Origin: UBA1081 sp045658165
Lineage (GTDB): Bacteria; Bacillota; Clostridia; Oscillospirales; Acutalibacteraceae
Assembly: GCA_045658165.1 (NCBI GenBank)
Contig: JAZOUN010000008.1
Location: 1-45,942, forward strand
Length of the DNA stretch: 45,942 nt
Direction: 5' to 3'
The notes below the pieces were generated by a model. That model did not search any database, had not been told where the DNA came from, and was given only the letters and a program-made list of their open reading frames with translations. Both the position numbers and the translations under genes were made by a program. The number at the start of each line of letters is the position of its first letter. Within the stretch, counting starts at the first letter, position 1. This document shows, piece by piece, positions 26,301 through 33,812 of this stretch.

Positions 26301-26692
26301 AAGGTTATACCACCTATACTTGCTCTTGCGGTGACAGTTACAACGACAATTATGTTAATGCAACCGGTCACACACCCGGTTCATGGGAAGTTGTTGTTGA
26401 TGCTCAGGTTGGTGTTGAGGGTAAGGAACAGCAGAAATGTACTGTCTGCGGTGAAGTGCTTGAGGAAAGAGTTATTCCTGCTCTTCCCGATGCTGATTTC
26501 ATTATCGGTGACGTAAACGGTGACGGAGAAATTACCGCTTCCGATGCGAGAATTGCTCTTCGTATCTCAGCAGGACTTGAAACTCTTGAATCTGCAAACG
26601 CAGTGCTTGAGGTTGTTGACATCAACAAAGACGGTGAAATTACCGCATCCGACGCGAGAACAATTCTTCGTAAATCAGCAGGTCTTGAATAA
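23342..26692 (+). CDS. Secreted BspA-type leucine-rich repeat protein with dockerin-like tail
   Basis: A 1116-residue exported protein. A signal peptide (LKKILLTITMLISVTVLFFALGTS) is followed by about thirty 23-residue LRR_5/BspA-type repeats of the form IPDSVTSIGxxAFxGCxxLxS. The repeats are broken by FYNGTQEQWENV-like spacers near 23-residue phase breaks. Near the C-terminus are two CxxC-bearing repeats (PTCTEDG..., PSCTEKG...), a further CTVCGE segment, and two EF-hand-like dockerin repeats beginning DVNGDGEITASDAR and DINKDGEITASDAR. Such proteins act in adhesion or surface binding. ATG 23342 is chosen because GGAG lies 5 bases upstream; the GTG at 23336 overlaps that site. It has its own promoter and terminator. 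What the dockerin-like tail binds is unknown. Confidence 0.9.
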   Translation: MLKKILLTITMLISVTVLFFALGTSASAESYGELLYYVYNDKISIEGCYKSATEIEIPSEIDGCPVTKIVDSAFFNCKNLLSVTIPDSVTSIGIGAFEGCSSLLNISLPDSLTSVKSSVFSGCTSLESVTIGNSVTEIGYHAFSECSSLKNVIIPESVVSIDSYAFENCSGLTNIIIPDSVTAIEDYTFYGCSGLESITIGNSVTIIDEHAFNGCISLESVTIPDSVISIGKSTFSGCRGLESITIGNSVTSIGEWAFYDCRGLTSITIPDSVTAIEYHTFYGCSSLESITIPESVSSIGRLAFSNCSSLKSITIPDSVTAIEDHTFYGCSSLESITIPDSVTSIGESAFEGCAGFTKMIIPDSVTSIGNRAFAECTGLISVIISGSVKSIEAGTFYKCNSLSSITLPDSITKIGSGAFFYSSPIKYCFYNGTQEQWENVEIGNSNSTFTSSKIYYNVDEDYCFENDVLFNRNKTMLIAFDADDIIYTVPDTVRSIEQYAFRYARNLDVVILPEGLKNIGSYAFIDSDIVTINIPSTVTSIDSGAFSGCEYLSSVHYNGSEDQWSKIAIAGIKNAEIYYNSTIVNEDSIVYSSDKTMILYFDKGRTDTSFTIPETVKTIGSFAFNECTNLESIIIPDTVETIGGSAFKNCIGLISATIGNSVKIIGENAFSGCTALESIVIPDTVERIGGSAFENCTGLKNVIIGNSVETIGSSAFSGCTVLESIVIPDTVKAISNSLFKNCTGLTSVTIGNYVEIISMSSFSGCAALVSINLPETLISIYNGAFKGCSSLTYISIPDNVSSLGSDVFMNCTKLTTICLPESALCLIPQNAFNGCINLENIYIPANITEFDDSAFFGCNLLSDIHFSGTQEQWDNIQIVSSNSIIWAANVHCNHTHTTEDWAVILPVDKYKDGFEASICKVCQYEERRAIPCGHVHSYEKTITTDPTCTEDGAATFVCECSDSYTDVVDATGHDYVAVETAPSCTEKGYTTYTCSCGDSYNDNYVNATGHTPGSWEVVVDAQVGVEGKEQQKCTVCGEVLEERVIPALPDADFIIGDVNGDGEITASDARIALRISAGLETLESANAVLEVVDINKDGEITASDARTILRKSAGLE
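24137..24357 (+). repeat. Near-identical DNA repeats within the LRR gene
   Basis: An 83-base block at 24137-24219 recurs at 24275-24357, exactly 138 bases (two LRR units) later. Only one base difference was found by eye (aatatc versus aagatc). Most other LRR units have diverged more. Confidence 0.8.
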
Positions 26693-26699
26693 ACTTAAA

Positions 26700-26729
26700 A
26701 ACCTTGTCTTTTTCAGACAAGGTTTTTTT
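26700..26729 (+). terminator. Terminator of the LRR gene
   Basis: The stem AACCTTGTCT/AGACAAGGTT with a TTTTC-type loop is followed by a T-run. The stem resembles the terminator at 23241-23270, so these may be related copies. Confidence 0.92.
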
Positions 26730-26771
26730 ATAAAAAAATTTTTATCAGCAGTAGAAAAATGTTTATGAATA

Positions 26772-26780
26772 TGCTAAAAT
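26772..26780 (+). promoter_or_regulatory. Possible extended -10 promoter
   Basis: TGCTAAAAT is a good extended -10 element 31 bases before the start codon. No convincing -35 is seen. Confidence 0.4.
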
Positions 26781-26811
26781 GAAATCACACTAATTATAAA
26801 TGGAGGCATTT

Positions 26812-27612
26812 ATGAAAAAATTTGCTGATTACATCGAAACCTCCTGCGCAGGCATTGAAGATAATTATACTGCTTATCGTTATAAGAGAAAAATGCTCAA
26901 TCTTATGACTGACAGAGCAAATGAGCTTATTCATGCCGGTCTTAAGGATCAGTCTGTGCTTACGGATCTTCTTGCCGATGAATTCGGAGATCTTGAGGCA
27001 GGGTATAAAAAATTCCTGGCAGACGAAAAAAAGAATCGTCGTAAAAAACTTATGAAAATCGGTTTTCCTCTTGGCGGTTTCCTTTATATTATAATGCTTC
27101 TGATTGCATTTTTTGTTGTCAGCAATATTACAGGAGCGTGGAGCAGAACATGGCTTATTATTGTTGGCGGAATTTTCGCAATGGTCATTTTCTTCCTGAG
27201 TTTTGCAATAAGAAAGCTTTGCCGTATGCGAAGAATCTTCCATCCCATTGCAAGGGTTCTGATTTTCGGCTGCGTAATGCTTGTAACAGTTTTTGCATTC
27301 CTCTTCTTCCTTATGATGTTCCCGGCTCTTACTGCCTGGCCTATTCTTCCCGGCGGTGTTATAATTGCTCTTATTGCTGACCTTGTTTTTGCCTATGTTA
27401 CAAAACAGAAGTTCCGAACTGTTTCGTTCCTTTTCTATATGCCTGTAATTGCAACAATGTGTTACATTATGCTTGCTGCGTACAGTGTTGTAACATGGTT
27501 TGCAGGCTGGCCCATTATATTCCTTGGTATTGTTGCCGATATTATTTTTGTTATAAGTGCAATAGCAAACAATATGAAATATTTTATGTACAGGCAGGAG
27601 AGTGAAGACTGA
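26812..27612 (+). CDS. Membrane protein with N-terminal helical domain, partner of acyltransferase-fold protein
   Basis: A 266-residue protein. The first ~80 residues are a charged helical domain (FADYIETSCAGIEDNY onward) reminiscent of the DUF1700-type N-terminal region. About seven hydrophobic segments follow from residue 83 to the end. I do not recognise a catalytic motif. The ATG at 26812 is used because TGGAGG lies 5 bases upstream; the ATG at 26800 overlaps that site. Its TGA overlaps the ATG of the next gene by one base (TGATG), so the two are translationally coupled and probably work together. A plausible role is a membrane partner for the condensation-fold enzyme, for example in lipid or glycolipid acylation, but this is inference. 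Confidence 0.7.
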   Translation: MKKFADYIETSCAGIEDNYTAYRYKRKMLNLMTDRANELIHAGLKDQSVLTDLLADEFGDLEAGYKKFLADEKKNRRKKLMKIGFPLGGFLYIIMLLIAFFVVSNITGAWSRTWLIIVGGIFAMVIFFLSFAIRKLCRMRRIFHPIARVLIFGCVMLVTVFAFLFFLMMFPALTAWPILPGGVIIALIADLVFAYVTKQKFRTVSFLFYMPVIATMCYIMLAAYSVVTWFAGWPIIFLGIVADIIFVISAIANNMKYFMYRQESED

Positions 27613-28886
27613 TGAAACGTAAACTGAATGCCGAATTATGGGATAAAATGCATTATCTCTTCCGCGATTTTAACGACCGTATGGTTCATGTGGAGCTTAA
27701 TTATGATTTTGTCCCCGATATTGAAGCTCTTAAAACAGTACTCATCTGTGCCTTTGAAAAAGTACCGGTACTTCATTCAAGATTTGTTGATACAAAAATT
27801 TCAACTCACTGGGAAGTCATGCCCTATGACATAGATGATGTCTTTTCTGTGTCTTATCCTGATGACCTGAGAGCTGCTGTTGATGAATTTCTTACTCAGT
27901 ATATCGCTCCCGATGCTCATATTCAGATGAAAGTTGCACTTTTTATCAAAGACGGTAAAAGTACACTCTGCATGGTGGAAAATCATATGTGTATGGACGG
28001 AGGAGACCTGAAATATTTTATTCAGGCTTTCTGTGAAAATTACAGCGCCTATGTTGAAAAGGGGATAAGTCCCATTAATTTCAGAACAGGTTCCCGTTCG
28101 TACAATGATGTTTATTCCGGCTTTTCAAAAACAGAAGCAGGTGTTGCACGACGCCTGTTCAAAAACATAAATGCAAGAGATGATCACAAATTCCCTCTTA
28201 CACCTGACAGTATACGTGATAAATCTTTTATTGCCCGTAAAAAGTTTGACGAAGCGACTCTTGATAAACTTAAAGTCAAGGGTAAAGAATACGGTGCAAC
28301 AATAAATGAACTGCTTCTTGCCTGTTATTTCCGCAGTGTTTACGAACTTGCAGGTTTTCCCGCAGGCGATCAGGTTATGATTTCAAATGCAATCGATCTC
28401 CGCCGTCATATGGACAGTGTTGATGATAAAGGTTTTACAAATCATACTTCCTGGATGCAGTGTGCAATTCCCGAAAAAGGCAGAGATATTAAAGAAACAA
28501 TCCGTTATGTTGTGAACAGCTCAAACCGTTTCAAAAAAGATAAATTCATGGGGCTTTACGGTTTACCTCTTCTTAATTTCGGATACAATATTCTTCCTCA
28601 CGCAGCATCAGAAGAAATTATAAAAATCGGTTATTCAAATCCCTACATGGCTATGAGTAACATTGGTGTGCTGGGCGGTCAGAGTTTCTCTCTGTGCGGT
28701 AAGGAACCGTCAGATGCATTTATGTCCGGTGCCGTAAAATACAAACCCTTTGTTCTGCTTACCGTAACCACATATAAAAAGGTTATAACTCTTTCTATGT
28801 GTGTCCGAGGCAATGAAAAGGATGAAAAAATCGTTGAACAGTTCTTCTCACTTATGGAAAAGAATGTAAATTCAATCATTTCGTAA
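27612..28886 (+). CDS. Condensation/chloramphenicol-acetyltransferase-fold acyltransferase
   Basis: A 424-residue protein of the CoA-dependent acyltransferase superfamily, which includes NRPS condensation domains, PapA-type enzymes and alcohol acetyltransferases. The active-site motif HxxxDG is present as ENHMCMDGGD (His125, Asp129). The N-terminal EALKTVLICAFEKVPVLHSRF segment matches the usual first strand/helix of the family. The second half includes FSLCGKEPSDAF near the expected structural motif. No signal peptide or transmembrane segment is seen. It starts inside the stop of the preceding membrane protein and is followed by a strong terminator, giving a two-gene unit. It could make an ester or amide on a lipid or sugar; donor and acceptor are unknown. 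Confidence 0.75.
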   Translation: MKRKLNAELWDKMHYLFRDFNDRMVHVELNYDFVPDIEALKTVLICAFEKVPVLHSRFVDTKISTHWEVMPYDIDDVFSVSYPDDLRAAVDEFLTQYIAPDAHIQMKVALFIKDGKSTLCMVENHMCMDGGDLKYFIQAFCENYSAYVEKGISPINFRTGSRSYNDVYSGFSKTEAGVARRLFKNINARDDHKFPLTPDSIRDKSFIARKKFDEATLDKLKVKGKEYGATINELLLACYFRSVYELAGFPAGDQVMISNAIDLRRHMDSVDDKGFTNHTSWMQCAIPEKGRDIKETIRYVVNSSNRFKKDKFMGLYGLPLLNFGYNILPHAASEEIIKIGYSNPYMAMSNIGVLGGQSFSLCGKEPSDAFMSGAVKYKPFVLLTVTTYKKVITLSMCVRGNEKDEKIVEQFFSLMEKNVNSIIS

Positions 28887-28901
28887 AAATATAAAAAGCA
28901 A

Positions 28902-28941
28902 ACCGCAGACTTGCTTTTTCAGCAGGTCTGCGGTATTTATT
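28902..28941. terminator. Bidirectional terminator between the acyltransferase and GH36-like genes
   Basis: A 14-bp stem, ACCGCAGACTTGCT/AGCAGGTCTGCGGT with one G-T pair and a TTTTC loop (28902-28934), lies between converging genes and is flanked by A- and T-rich tracts. Confidence 0.85.
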
Positions 28942-28947
28942 TTGTTC

Positions 28948-30450
28948 TTATTCCCAGTTATATTTTACTGTTTTGCCGTCAATCTCCCATTCAGTGGGAG
29001 CTTTTTCTTCATAAATATTGAGAGGTTTTATTGTGTGAGGCTGATGGAATACTTTATATGCAGTATTGATATCTTTCTTTTGCTGTTCATTGATTGTGTT
29101 GTTGCATGAAGCGAACAGGGGCGTGTTTGAGTAAGAAAGAAGATGGAGCCACTGCTTATTTTTCTCCCAGGGACATTCATCAACAATACCCACACAGTCA
29201 GCATCGCACATGTAGAAAATTTCATTCTGCGCAAGACGGAACGCAAGGGTGTTGACGCCCATTCTGGGTGTTCTTTCCCATTCTCTGCCGCTTGTGTCGT
29301 CGCCTGTACGGTTGATTTCAACAAGACCTGCACAAAGGTGTGAAACTGTGTTGCAGCCGATGATGAGCATATCACCTGCAGTTTCTCTGATAAGTCTGTA
29401 AAGGTCAAGAGTTATTTCTGCACTTGTCTTTGTCTTGTCATAGAAATGCCAGTTGTCATATTTTGTTATTGTGCCGTTGTCTGCACCGCCGAAACAGCCG
29501 AAAAGGTCAGCTGTTGTGAAATCGTGTTTGAGAAGTTCATAACCCCAGCCCTTGATTCTTTCGATATCTGCTTTGATATATTCCTGAACAGCGGGATGAG
29601 TGGGGTCAAGGTAACGCTCTTTGCCGTCATGACGCTCAATCTTCATTTCATCTGTGATTACATCATCGTGTGTGCGCAGGAATCTTACCCAGATGCCGGG
29701 TCTTGCACCTATTTCTTTGATTTCATCGGCAAGTTTCTTCATATCACCGAATTTTTCATTGGGGAGCCAGGGACCTGCGCAGGAATTGATCTGCCAGCAG
29801 TCGTCAATAACCTGGAACGGTTTGTTGTCAATACCCTCTGCAAGTTCAACCTGCAGACGTGCATCAGAAACTATCTCTTCATAACTGCTCTTGCCGTATG
29901 CATAATACCAGTTGTTTGCTCCGTAGATTTTTTCTTTGGGAAGAATTGTGCTGATGCAGATTTTTTTGCAGTAATCCACAAGACAGTCCTGAATTTCCGC
30001 ATTATCATATTCTGCTTTCAAAAATGTTGCAAGGCAGAGCTTTCTTCCGTTAAGATGTACACCGCTACCACCGTTACGGCAGTCAACAAGAGCTGTAATG
30101 CCTTTTTCGTCATAACGGAAACTTACAAAAGAATTGGGCTGTGTCTTTACACCGAAACAGAAGCTCTGTTTTTTATCTGTTGCAATAAAGTACCAGGGCA
30201 TATATCTGTCATTTTCCTGAATATTTCTGAATTCAAGGTCTCCGTAGCTTCTTTCCCAGGCATCACCGAGTATATAAATGTCGTCGGGAGATGTAAATTC
30301 CCAGAAAAGCTCCACAAACTTCGGTTTGTCGTTTTGTGCCTGAATATATAAATCAAATTCGTTTTCTCTTGATACTGTTTCAATATTTGCATCTGTTACT
30401 TCATTGTCACAGATAATTTTCGCCGTAAAATTTTTCAGATTAAAAAACAT
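28948..30450 (-). CDS. GH36-like alpha-galactosidase (melibiase family)
   Basis: A 500-residue cytoplasmic glycoside hydrolase resembling GH36/GH27 alpha-galactosidases. VIDDCWQI (216-220) matches the family DDGWQ strand. ELLKHDFTTADLFG contains the likely nucleophile Asp310. EINRTGDDTSGRE (Asp384/385) fits the region of the acid/base Asp. LDPTHPAVQEYI is a common neighbour of these motifs. The N-terminal ~170 residues form a beta-rich domain. No signal peptide is present, so it would act on imported oligosaccharides. AAGGAG lies before the ATG. The enzyme is shorter than classical ~700-residue GH36 members, and the exact sugar specificity is uncertain. Confidence 0.75.
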   Translation of the reverse strand: MFFNLKNFTAKIICDNEVTDANIETVSRENEFDLYIQAQNDKPKFVELFWEFTSPDDIYILGDAWERSYGDLEFRNIQENDRYMPWYFIATDKKQSFCFGVKTQPNSFVSFRYDEKGITALVDCRNGGSGVHLNGRKLCLATFLKAEYDNAEIQDCLVDYCKKICISTILPKEKIYGANNWYYAYGKSSYEEIVSDARLQVELAEGIDNKPFQVIDDCWQINSCAGPWLPNEKFGDMKKLADEIKEIGARPGIWVRFLRTHDDVITDEMKIERHDGKERYLDPTHPAVQEYIKADIERIKGWGYELLKHDFTTADLFGCFGGADNGTITKYDNWHFYDKTKTSAEITLDLYRLIRETAGDMLIIGCNTVSHLCAGLVEINRTGDDTSGREWERTPRMGVNTLAFRLAQNEIFYMCDADCVGIVDECPWEKNKQWLHLLSYSNTPLFASCNNTINEQQKKDINTAYKVFHQPHTIKPLNIYEEKAPTEWEIDGKTVKYNWE

Positions 30451-30486
30451 AACACGGGATTCTCCTTTTATAAAGTGGATGAACAG

Positions 30487-30516
30487 ATTATATCATATCA
30501 CTGCAGGAATTTTCAA
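30487..30516 (-). promoter_or_regulatory. Promoter of the GH36-like gene
   Basis: On the minus strand, TTGAAA (30511-30516) and a perfect TATAAT (30487-30492) are 18 bases apart. Confidence 0.65.
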
Positions 30517-30530
30517 TATTTTTATCATTG

Positions 30531-30561
30531 AAAAAGGCAACCGTTATCATACGGTTGCCTT
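30531..30561 (-). terminator. Terminator of the GH39-like gene
   Basis: The perfect 11-bp stem AAGGCAACCGT/ACGGTTGCCTT is followed by a T-run on the minus strand. It lies between the GH39-like stop and the GH36-like promoter. Confidence 0.9.
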
Positions 30562-30566
30562 GGTTA

Positions 30567-32219
30567 TTAATTTGCCGGTGTGATTTCATAGAATACAACA
30601 GCGTGGGGATCAAGAGTAATGCTCAGTTCAAGTTTTCCGTTTTCAACAGTCATTGTTTCTGTAGACGGTGTAAGTTCTGAACATTCTGTGTACTTGTCGT
30701 AAAGTTCAGTGAAATAAATATTTCTTGCTTTTTCGTCGGTGAGTGTTGTGGTGCTGTCAATTTGCGGATCATCAGGTGACCATGAGAAACAGTCATCTGT
30801 TATGTTGTATGTTTTTCTGTCCTGTACCCATTCATCGAAATAATTGCAGTCGTCATCAATTACATATGCTGTGACATTTACCTGCTTACCGTCAAACTGA
30901 GGAATATTTATTGCAAATTCGAGGTCTGTCTGCATTTTGTAGTTGACTTTGTTTTTGAAATTGTATGCCATAACATGAAGAGTCCGGGTGTCTTCATTGA
31001 ATGCTGAAACTGCATCAACTTCAGTACCGATAAGAATCCCTTTTTTTGTTCTTTCTGTGCTTACCGCTTTTGTGCCTGCGAATTTTGCAACATTTTCAGC
31101 AACGTGATATGAAACAGTGGGGTTTCCGCTGAATAATCCGTTTGAAAGATATCCCCAGGAGGAGAAGTAATTTATATCGTTTTCAAACATCTGCTTGTAA
31201 AGTCTTGCATCATAAGATGCCTGATAAGTGTATCCGCAAGTTCTTGAAAGAAGTTCACTGCCCACAGTTCCGCTTGAGTTGCCTGAAAGAATTCTTCCTT
31301 CGTCAACACCGTAAATGAGATCTGTGAGCCCGACACTTTCTGCAGTTTTTCTCAGGTAATCAATGCTTTCGGGAAGAGTTTTACCTGTTGTGTATTTGCC
31401 GGGATTTGAATCATAGAAAGATGCTGAAAGGTAACAGATTCTTGAGCCTTTTTTACCTGTTTTGTAGTTCGTTCCTTCTGCACAGTGCTTTATGAATAAA
31501 GATTCATCCCAGAGACCTTCTGTAACAGTCATTGAATGTGCACCAACAAAAATATCTTCTCCGATAGCATCAATAAGTGCCTGAACTGTATAGTCATAAA
31601 GTCTGCAGTATGCTTCGGCAGATTTTTCGGGATTTTCATCAACTGTTTTGAACCAGTCTGCATTTTCATATTCAGTCATAACACCGAAACGCCATGTTAT
31701 AACTTCATCCTTGCCGAATTCATCAACAAGTGCTGAAGCAAGGGCATAGATATAGTTGTAATAAACATCGTAATCATCAGGCGGATACGGATTTGTTCCG
31801 AATGTTGTTTCGGTACTTGCATTTTTTGAATATTTAAGAGGAACACTGCCGAGTTTGAGCATCGGTTTTGCTCCCAGATTTACAATGCCTCTGCAGTTTT
31901 CAATAAGAACGGAAAAATCATAATCATCAAGCACTGTTGTGTCTGCAGGATCAATAAATAAATCTCTTTTTTCGGTGCCTCCGGAACATTGCATGCACTG
32001 TACATATTCCACGAATTCAAAAATGTTATTTTCTTCGTTTGCAGTTGCATTTACAAAAGGATTGCCCTCAATTGACCATATGTTTATATTTGATACGGGA
32101 TTTGAGAGTGTTTTTCCTTTTTCGGTTGCATCAATTGAAAAAGAATAGTTGTTTACGGCACCTACCACAAACATTAAAAAACCTGTGACCGCTGCTATAA
32201 ATTTTTTTATAATTTCCAT
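30567..32219 (-). CDS. Secreted GH39-like glycoside hydrolase
   Basis: A 550-residue exported protein with a signal peptide or anchor (IIKKFIAAVTGFLMFVVGA). The body looks like a TIM-barrel clan A enzyme related to GH39. ITWRFGVMTEYENADWF fits the strand carrying the acid/base Glu. DLIYGVDEGRIL fits the nucleophile strand. The FSSWGYLSN segment and a C-terminal beta-sandwich with LSITLDPHAVVFYEI complete the usual layout. Substrate could be xylo-, arabino- or other beta-glycosides. ATG 32219 is chosen because GAGGTG lies 6 bases upstream; the GTG at 32228 is part of that site. It has its own promoter and terminator. Fold assignment is moderate. Confidence 0.6.
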   Translation of the reverse strand: MEIIKKFIAAVTGFLMFVVGAVNNYSFSIDATEKGKTLSNPVSNINIWSIEGNPFVNATANEENNIFEFVEYVQCMQCSGGTEKRDLFIDPADTTVLDDYDFSVLIENCRGIVNLGAKPMLKLGSVPLKYSKNASTETTFGTNPYPPDDYDVYYNYIYALASALVDEFGKDEVITWRFGVMTEYENADWFKTVDENPEKSAEAYCRLYDYTVQALIDAIGEDIFVGAHSMTVTEGLWDESLFIKHCAEGTNYKTGKKGSRICYLSASFYDSNPGKYTTGKTLPESIDYLRKTAESVGLTDLIYGVDEGRILSGNSSGTVGSELLSRTCGYTYQASYDARLYKQMFENDINYFSSWGYLSNGLFSGNPTVSYHVAENVAKFAGTKAVSTERTKKGILIGTEVDAVSAFNEDTRTLHVMAYNFKNKVNYKMQTDLEFAINIPQFDGKQVNVTAYVIDDDCNYFDEWVQDRKTYNITDDCFSWSPDDPQIDSTTTLTDEKARNIYFTELYDKYTECSELTPSTETMTVENGKLELSITLDPHAVVFYEITPAN

Positions 32220-32259
32220 AAATCGCACCTCGCAGTTAATGAAAAAATCTTATAAAATA

Positions 32260-32288
32260 AGAATAGCAAATTTTTGTGTTGTTGTCAA
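32260..32288 (-). promoter_or_regulatory. Promoter of the GH39-like gene
   Basis: On the minus strand, a perfect TTGACA (32283-32288), 17 bases ending TGC, and TATTCT (32260-32265). Confidence 0.7.
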
Positions 32289-32316
32289 TAAATAACGGAC
32301 AGCGGCAGTATTCAGC

Positions 32317-32345
32317 TTGACGGAGGTGTTGTTTGTATATATAAT
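32317..32345 (+). promoter_or_regulatory. Promoter of the RACo-like gene
   Basis: TTGACG (32317-32322) and a perfect TATAAT (32340-32345) are 17 bases apart. Transcription would start near 32352, which excludes the longer reading frame and gives a very short leader before ATG 32362. Confidence 0.72.
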
Positions 32346-32361
32346 AGAAACGGTGATATTT

Positions 32362-33798
32362 ATGAACCGTGTTGTAATAAAACAGAATGGTAATGACACT
32401 GTTATATATGCAGAAAACGGAGAAAAACTGTCAGACCTGCTTATGAGAAACGGTACTTCGGCTGTTCATCCTTGTGCGGGAAACGGAAAATGCGGTAAGT
32501 GTACAGTACTTGTTGATGGAGAACGTTGTCTGTCCTGCAGATATATCATTATGAATGATATTGAAGTTGTAATTGACAATGAGGAAAAGATTTTAACTTC
32601 TGAAAAACAGGCAGAATCCCTGAATAATTCAGATTCGGTTTGTCTTGCACTCGATATCGGTACAACAACAATTGAACTTGCCCTTTTATCGGAAGAAAAG
32701 AAATATATGATTGACCGCATAACAGCTCTTAACCCGCAAAAGGCTTTTGGGGCAGACGTTGTGTCAAGAATTGAGTATTGCCGTAAAAACGGTGTAAAGG
32801 AGCTTCATCATTCAATTGTTTCCTGTGTCAATACAATGATTTCTCAGCTTCTTGACAGATTCGGTCTTGAAAACGTCGGCAGACTTTATGTTGCGGCAAA
32901 TACTGCAATGCTTCATATGTTTTTCGGTGTTGACTGTGCTGCAATGGGCGTCAGTCCTTATACACCTCAATTTCTTGACGGCAAAAAAGAGTCCGCTTGT
33001 AACATTGGTCTGCTTCGGGTCAATGATGTTATTTCGCTTCCGTGTATTTCTGCTTTTGTCGGTGCGGATATTGTTGCAGGGCTTAATTTTGCCGGTATGC
33101 CTGAAAAAGGTAAATATAATATTCTTGTTGACCTTGGCACAAATGCTGAAGTGGTTCTTTATTCGACAGATGGGGTAATATGCACTTCAGCAGCGGCAGG
33201 TCCTTGTTTTGAAGGTGCAAATATCGCATGTGGTATGGGTGCTGTAAACGGGGCAATCTGTGCTTATAATTACAGAGAAAAAACAATAACGATAGGAAAA
33301 ACAGCACCAAAGGGAATATGTGCAACGGGACTTGTATCAATAATTGCAGAGCTTCTGAAAAACGGAATTATTGATGAAACAGGTTTTATGTATGAAGAAA
33401 AATTTCATGTTGCTGACGGAGTTTATCTGACAAGAGAAGATATCCGCAATTTTCAGCTTGCAAAATCAGCTGTATATTCAGCAGTTGTCACACTTATGAA
33501 GAAAAAGGGAATAACCTTCCGTGATATCGATAAATTCTTTGTTTCGGGTGGTATTTCTTCAGCTCTTAATGTGCCGGCGGCTGTCAGTACGGGGCTTCTG
33601 CCTGCTGAAGCATTTGATAAATATCAGTATAATATCGTCGATAATACGAGCCTTGCAGGTACGGTAAAGTACATTCTGGAAAATAATGATTTGTCTTTAT
33701 ATACTGATAATGCTATTTATGAAGATCTTGCATCCGATAATGTTTTTACGGAATTTTTTATAAAAAATATGATATTTTCATTTTTTGAAGAAATATAA
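32362..33798 (+). CDS. RACo-like ASKHA-domain ferredoxin (corrinoid-activation type, DUF4445)
   Basis: A 478-residue protein with an N-terminal [2Fe-2S] domain and a C-terminal actin-like ATPase (ASKHA) domain, as in reductive activators of corrinoid methyltransferases. Cluster cysteines are C38, C44 and C47 in HPCAGNGKCGKC, with C56/C59 in ERCLSC. The spacing between the third and last ligand is shorter than in plant-type ferredoxins. LALDIGTTTIELALLS (about 95-110) begins the ASKHA phosphate-binding part. VDLGTNAEVVL and FFVSGGISSALNVPAA are its later motifs. The ATG at 32362 fits both the promoter and the domain start. At 478 residues it is shorter than typical ~600-residue members. No methyltransferase lies nearby, so its partner is unknown. 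Confidence 0.8.
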   Translation: MNRVVIKQNGNDTVIYAENGEKLSDLLMRNGTSAVHPCAGNGKCGKCTVLVDGERCLSCRYIIMNDIEVVIDNEEKILTSEKQAESLNNSDSVCLALDIGTTTIELALLSEEKKYMIDRITALNPQKAFGADVVSRIEYCRKNGVKELHHSIVSCVNTMISQLLDRFGLENVGRLYVAANTAMLHMFFGVDCAAMGVSPYTPQFLDGKKESACNIGLLRVNDVISLPCISAFVGADIVAGLNFAGMPEKGKYNILVDLGTNAEVVLYSTDGVICTSAAAGPCFEGANIACGMGAVNGAICAYNYREKTITIGKTAPKGICATGLVSIIAELLKNGIIDETGFMYEEKFHVADGVYLTREDIRNFQLAKSAVYSAVVTLMKKKGITFRDIDKFFVSGGISSALNVPAAVSTGLLPAEAFDKYQYNIVDNTSLAGTVKYILENNDLSLYTDNAIYEDLASDNVFTEFFIKNMIFSFFEEI

Positions 33799-33812
33799 CA
33801 GGAGGACATTTT

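Noticed and set aside
23342..26692. CRISPR-like array because of regular ~69-base repeats
   Set aside because: The repeats are coding, in frame and encode the LRR pattern IPDSVTSIG; there are no unique spacers.
32317..32361. N-terminal extension of the RACo-like protein starting at a TTG
   Set aside because: It overlaps a near-consensus promoter and the ferredoxin domain begins naturally at the ATG at 32362.
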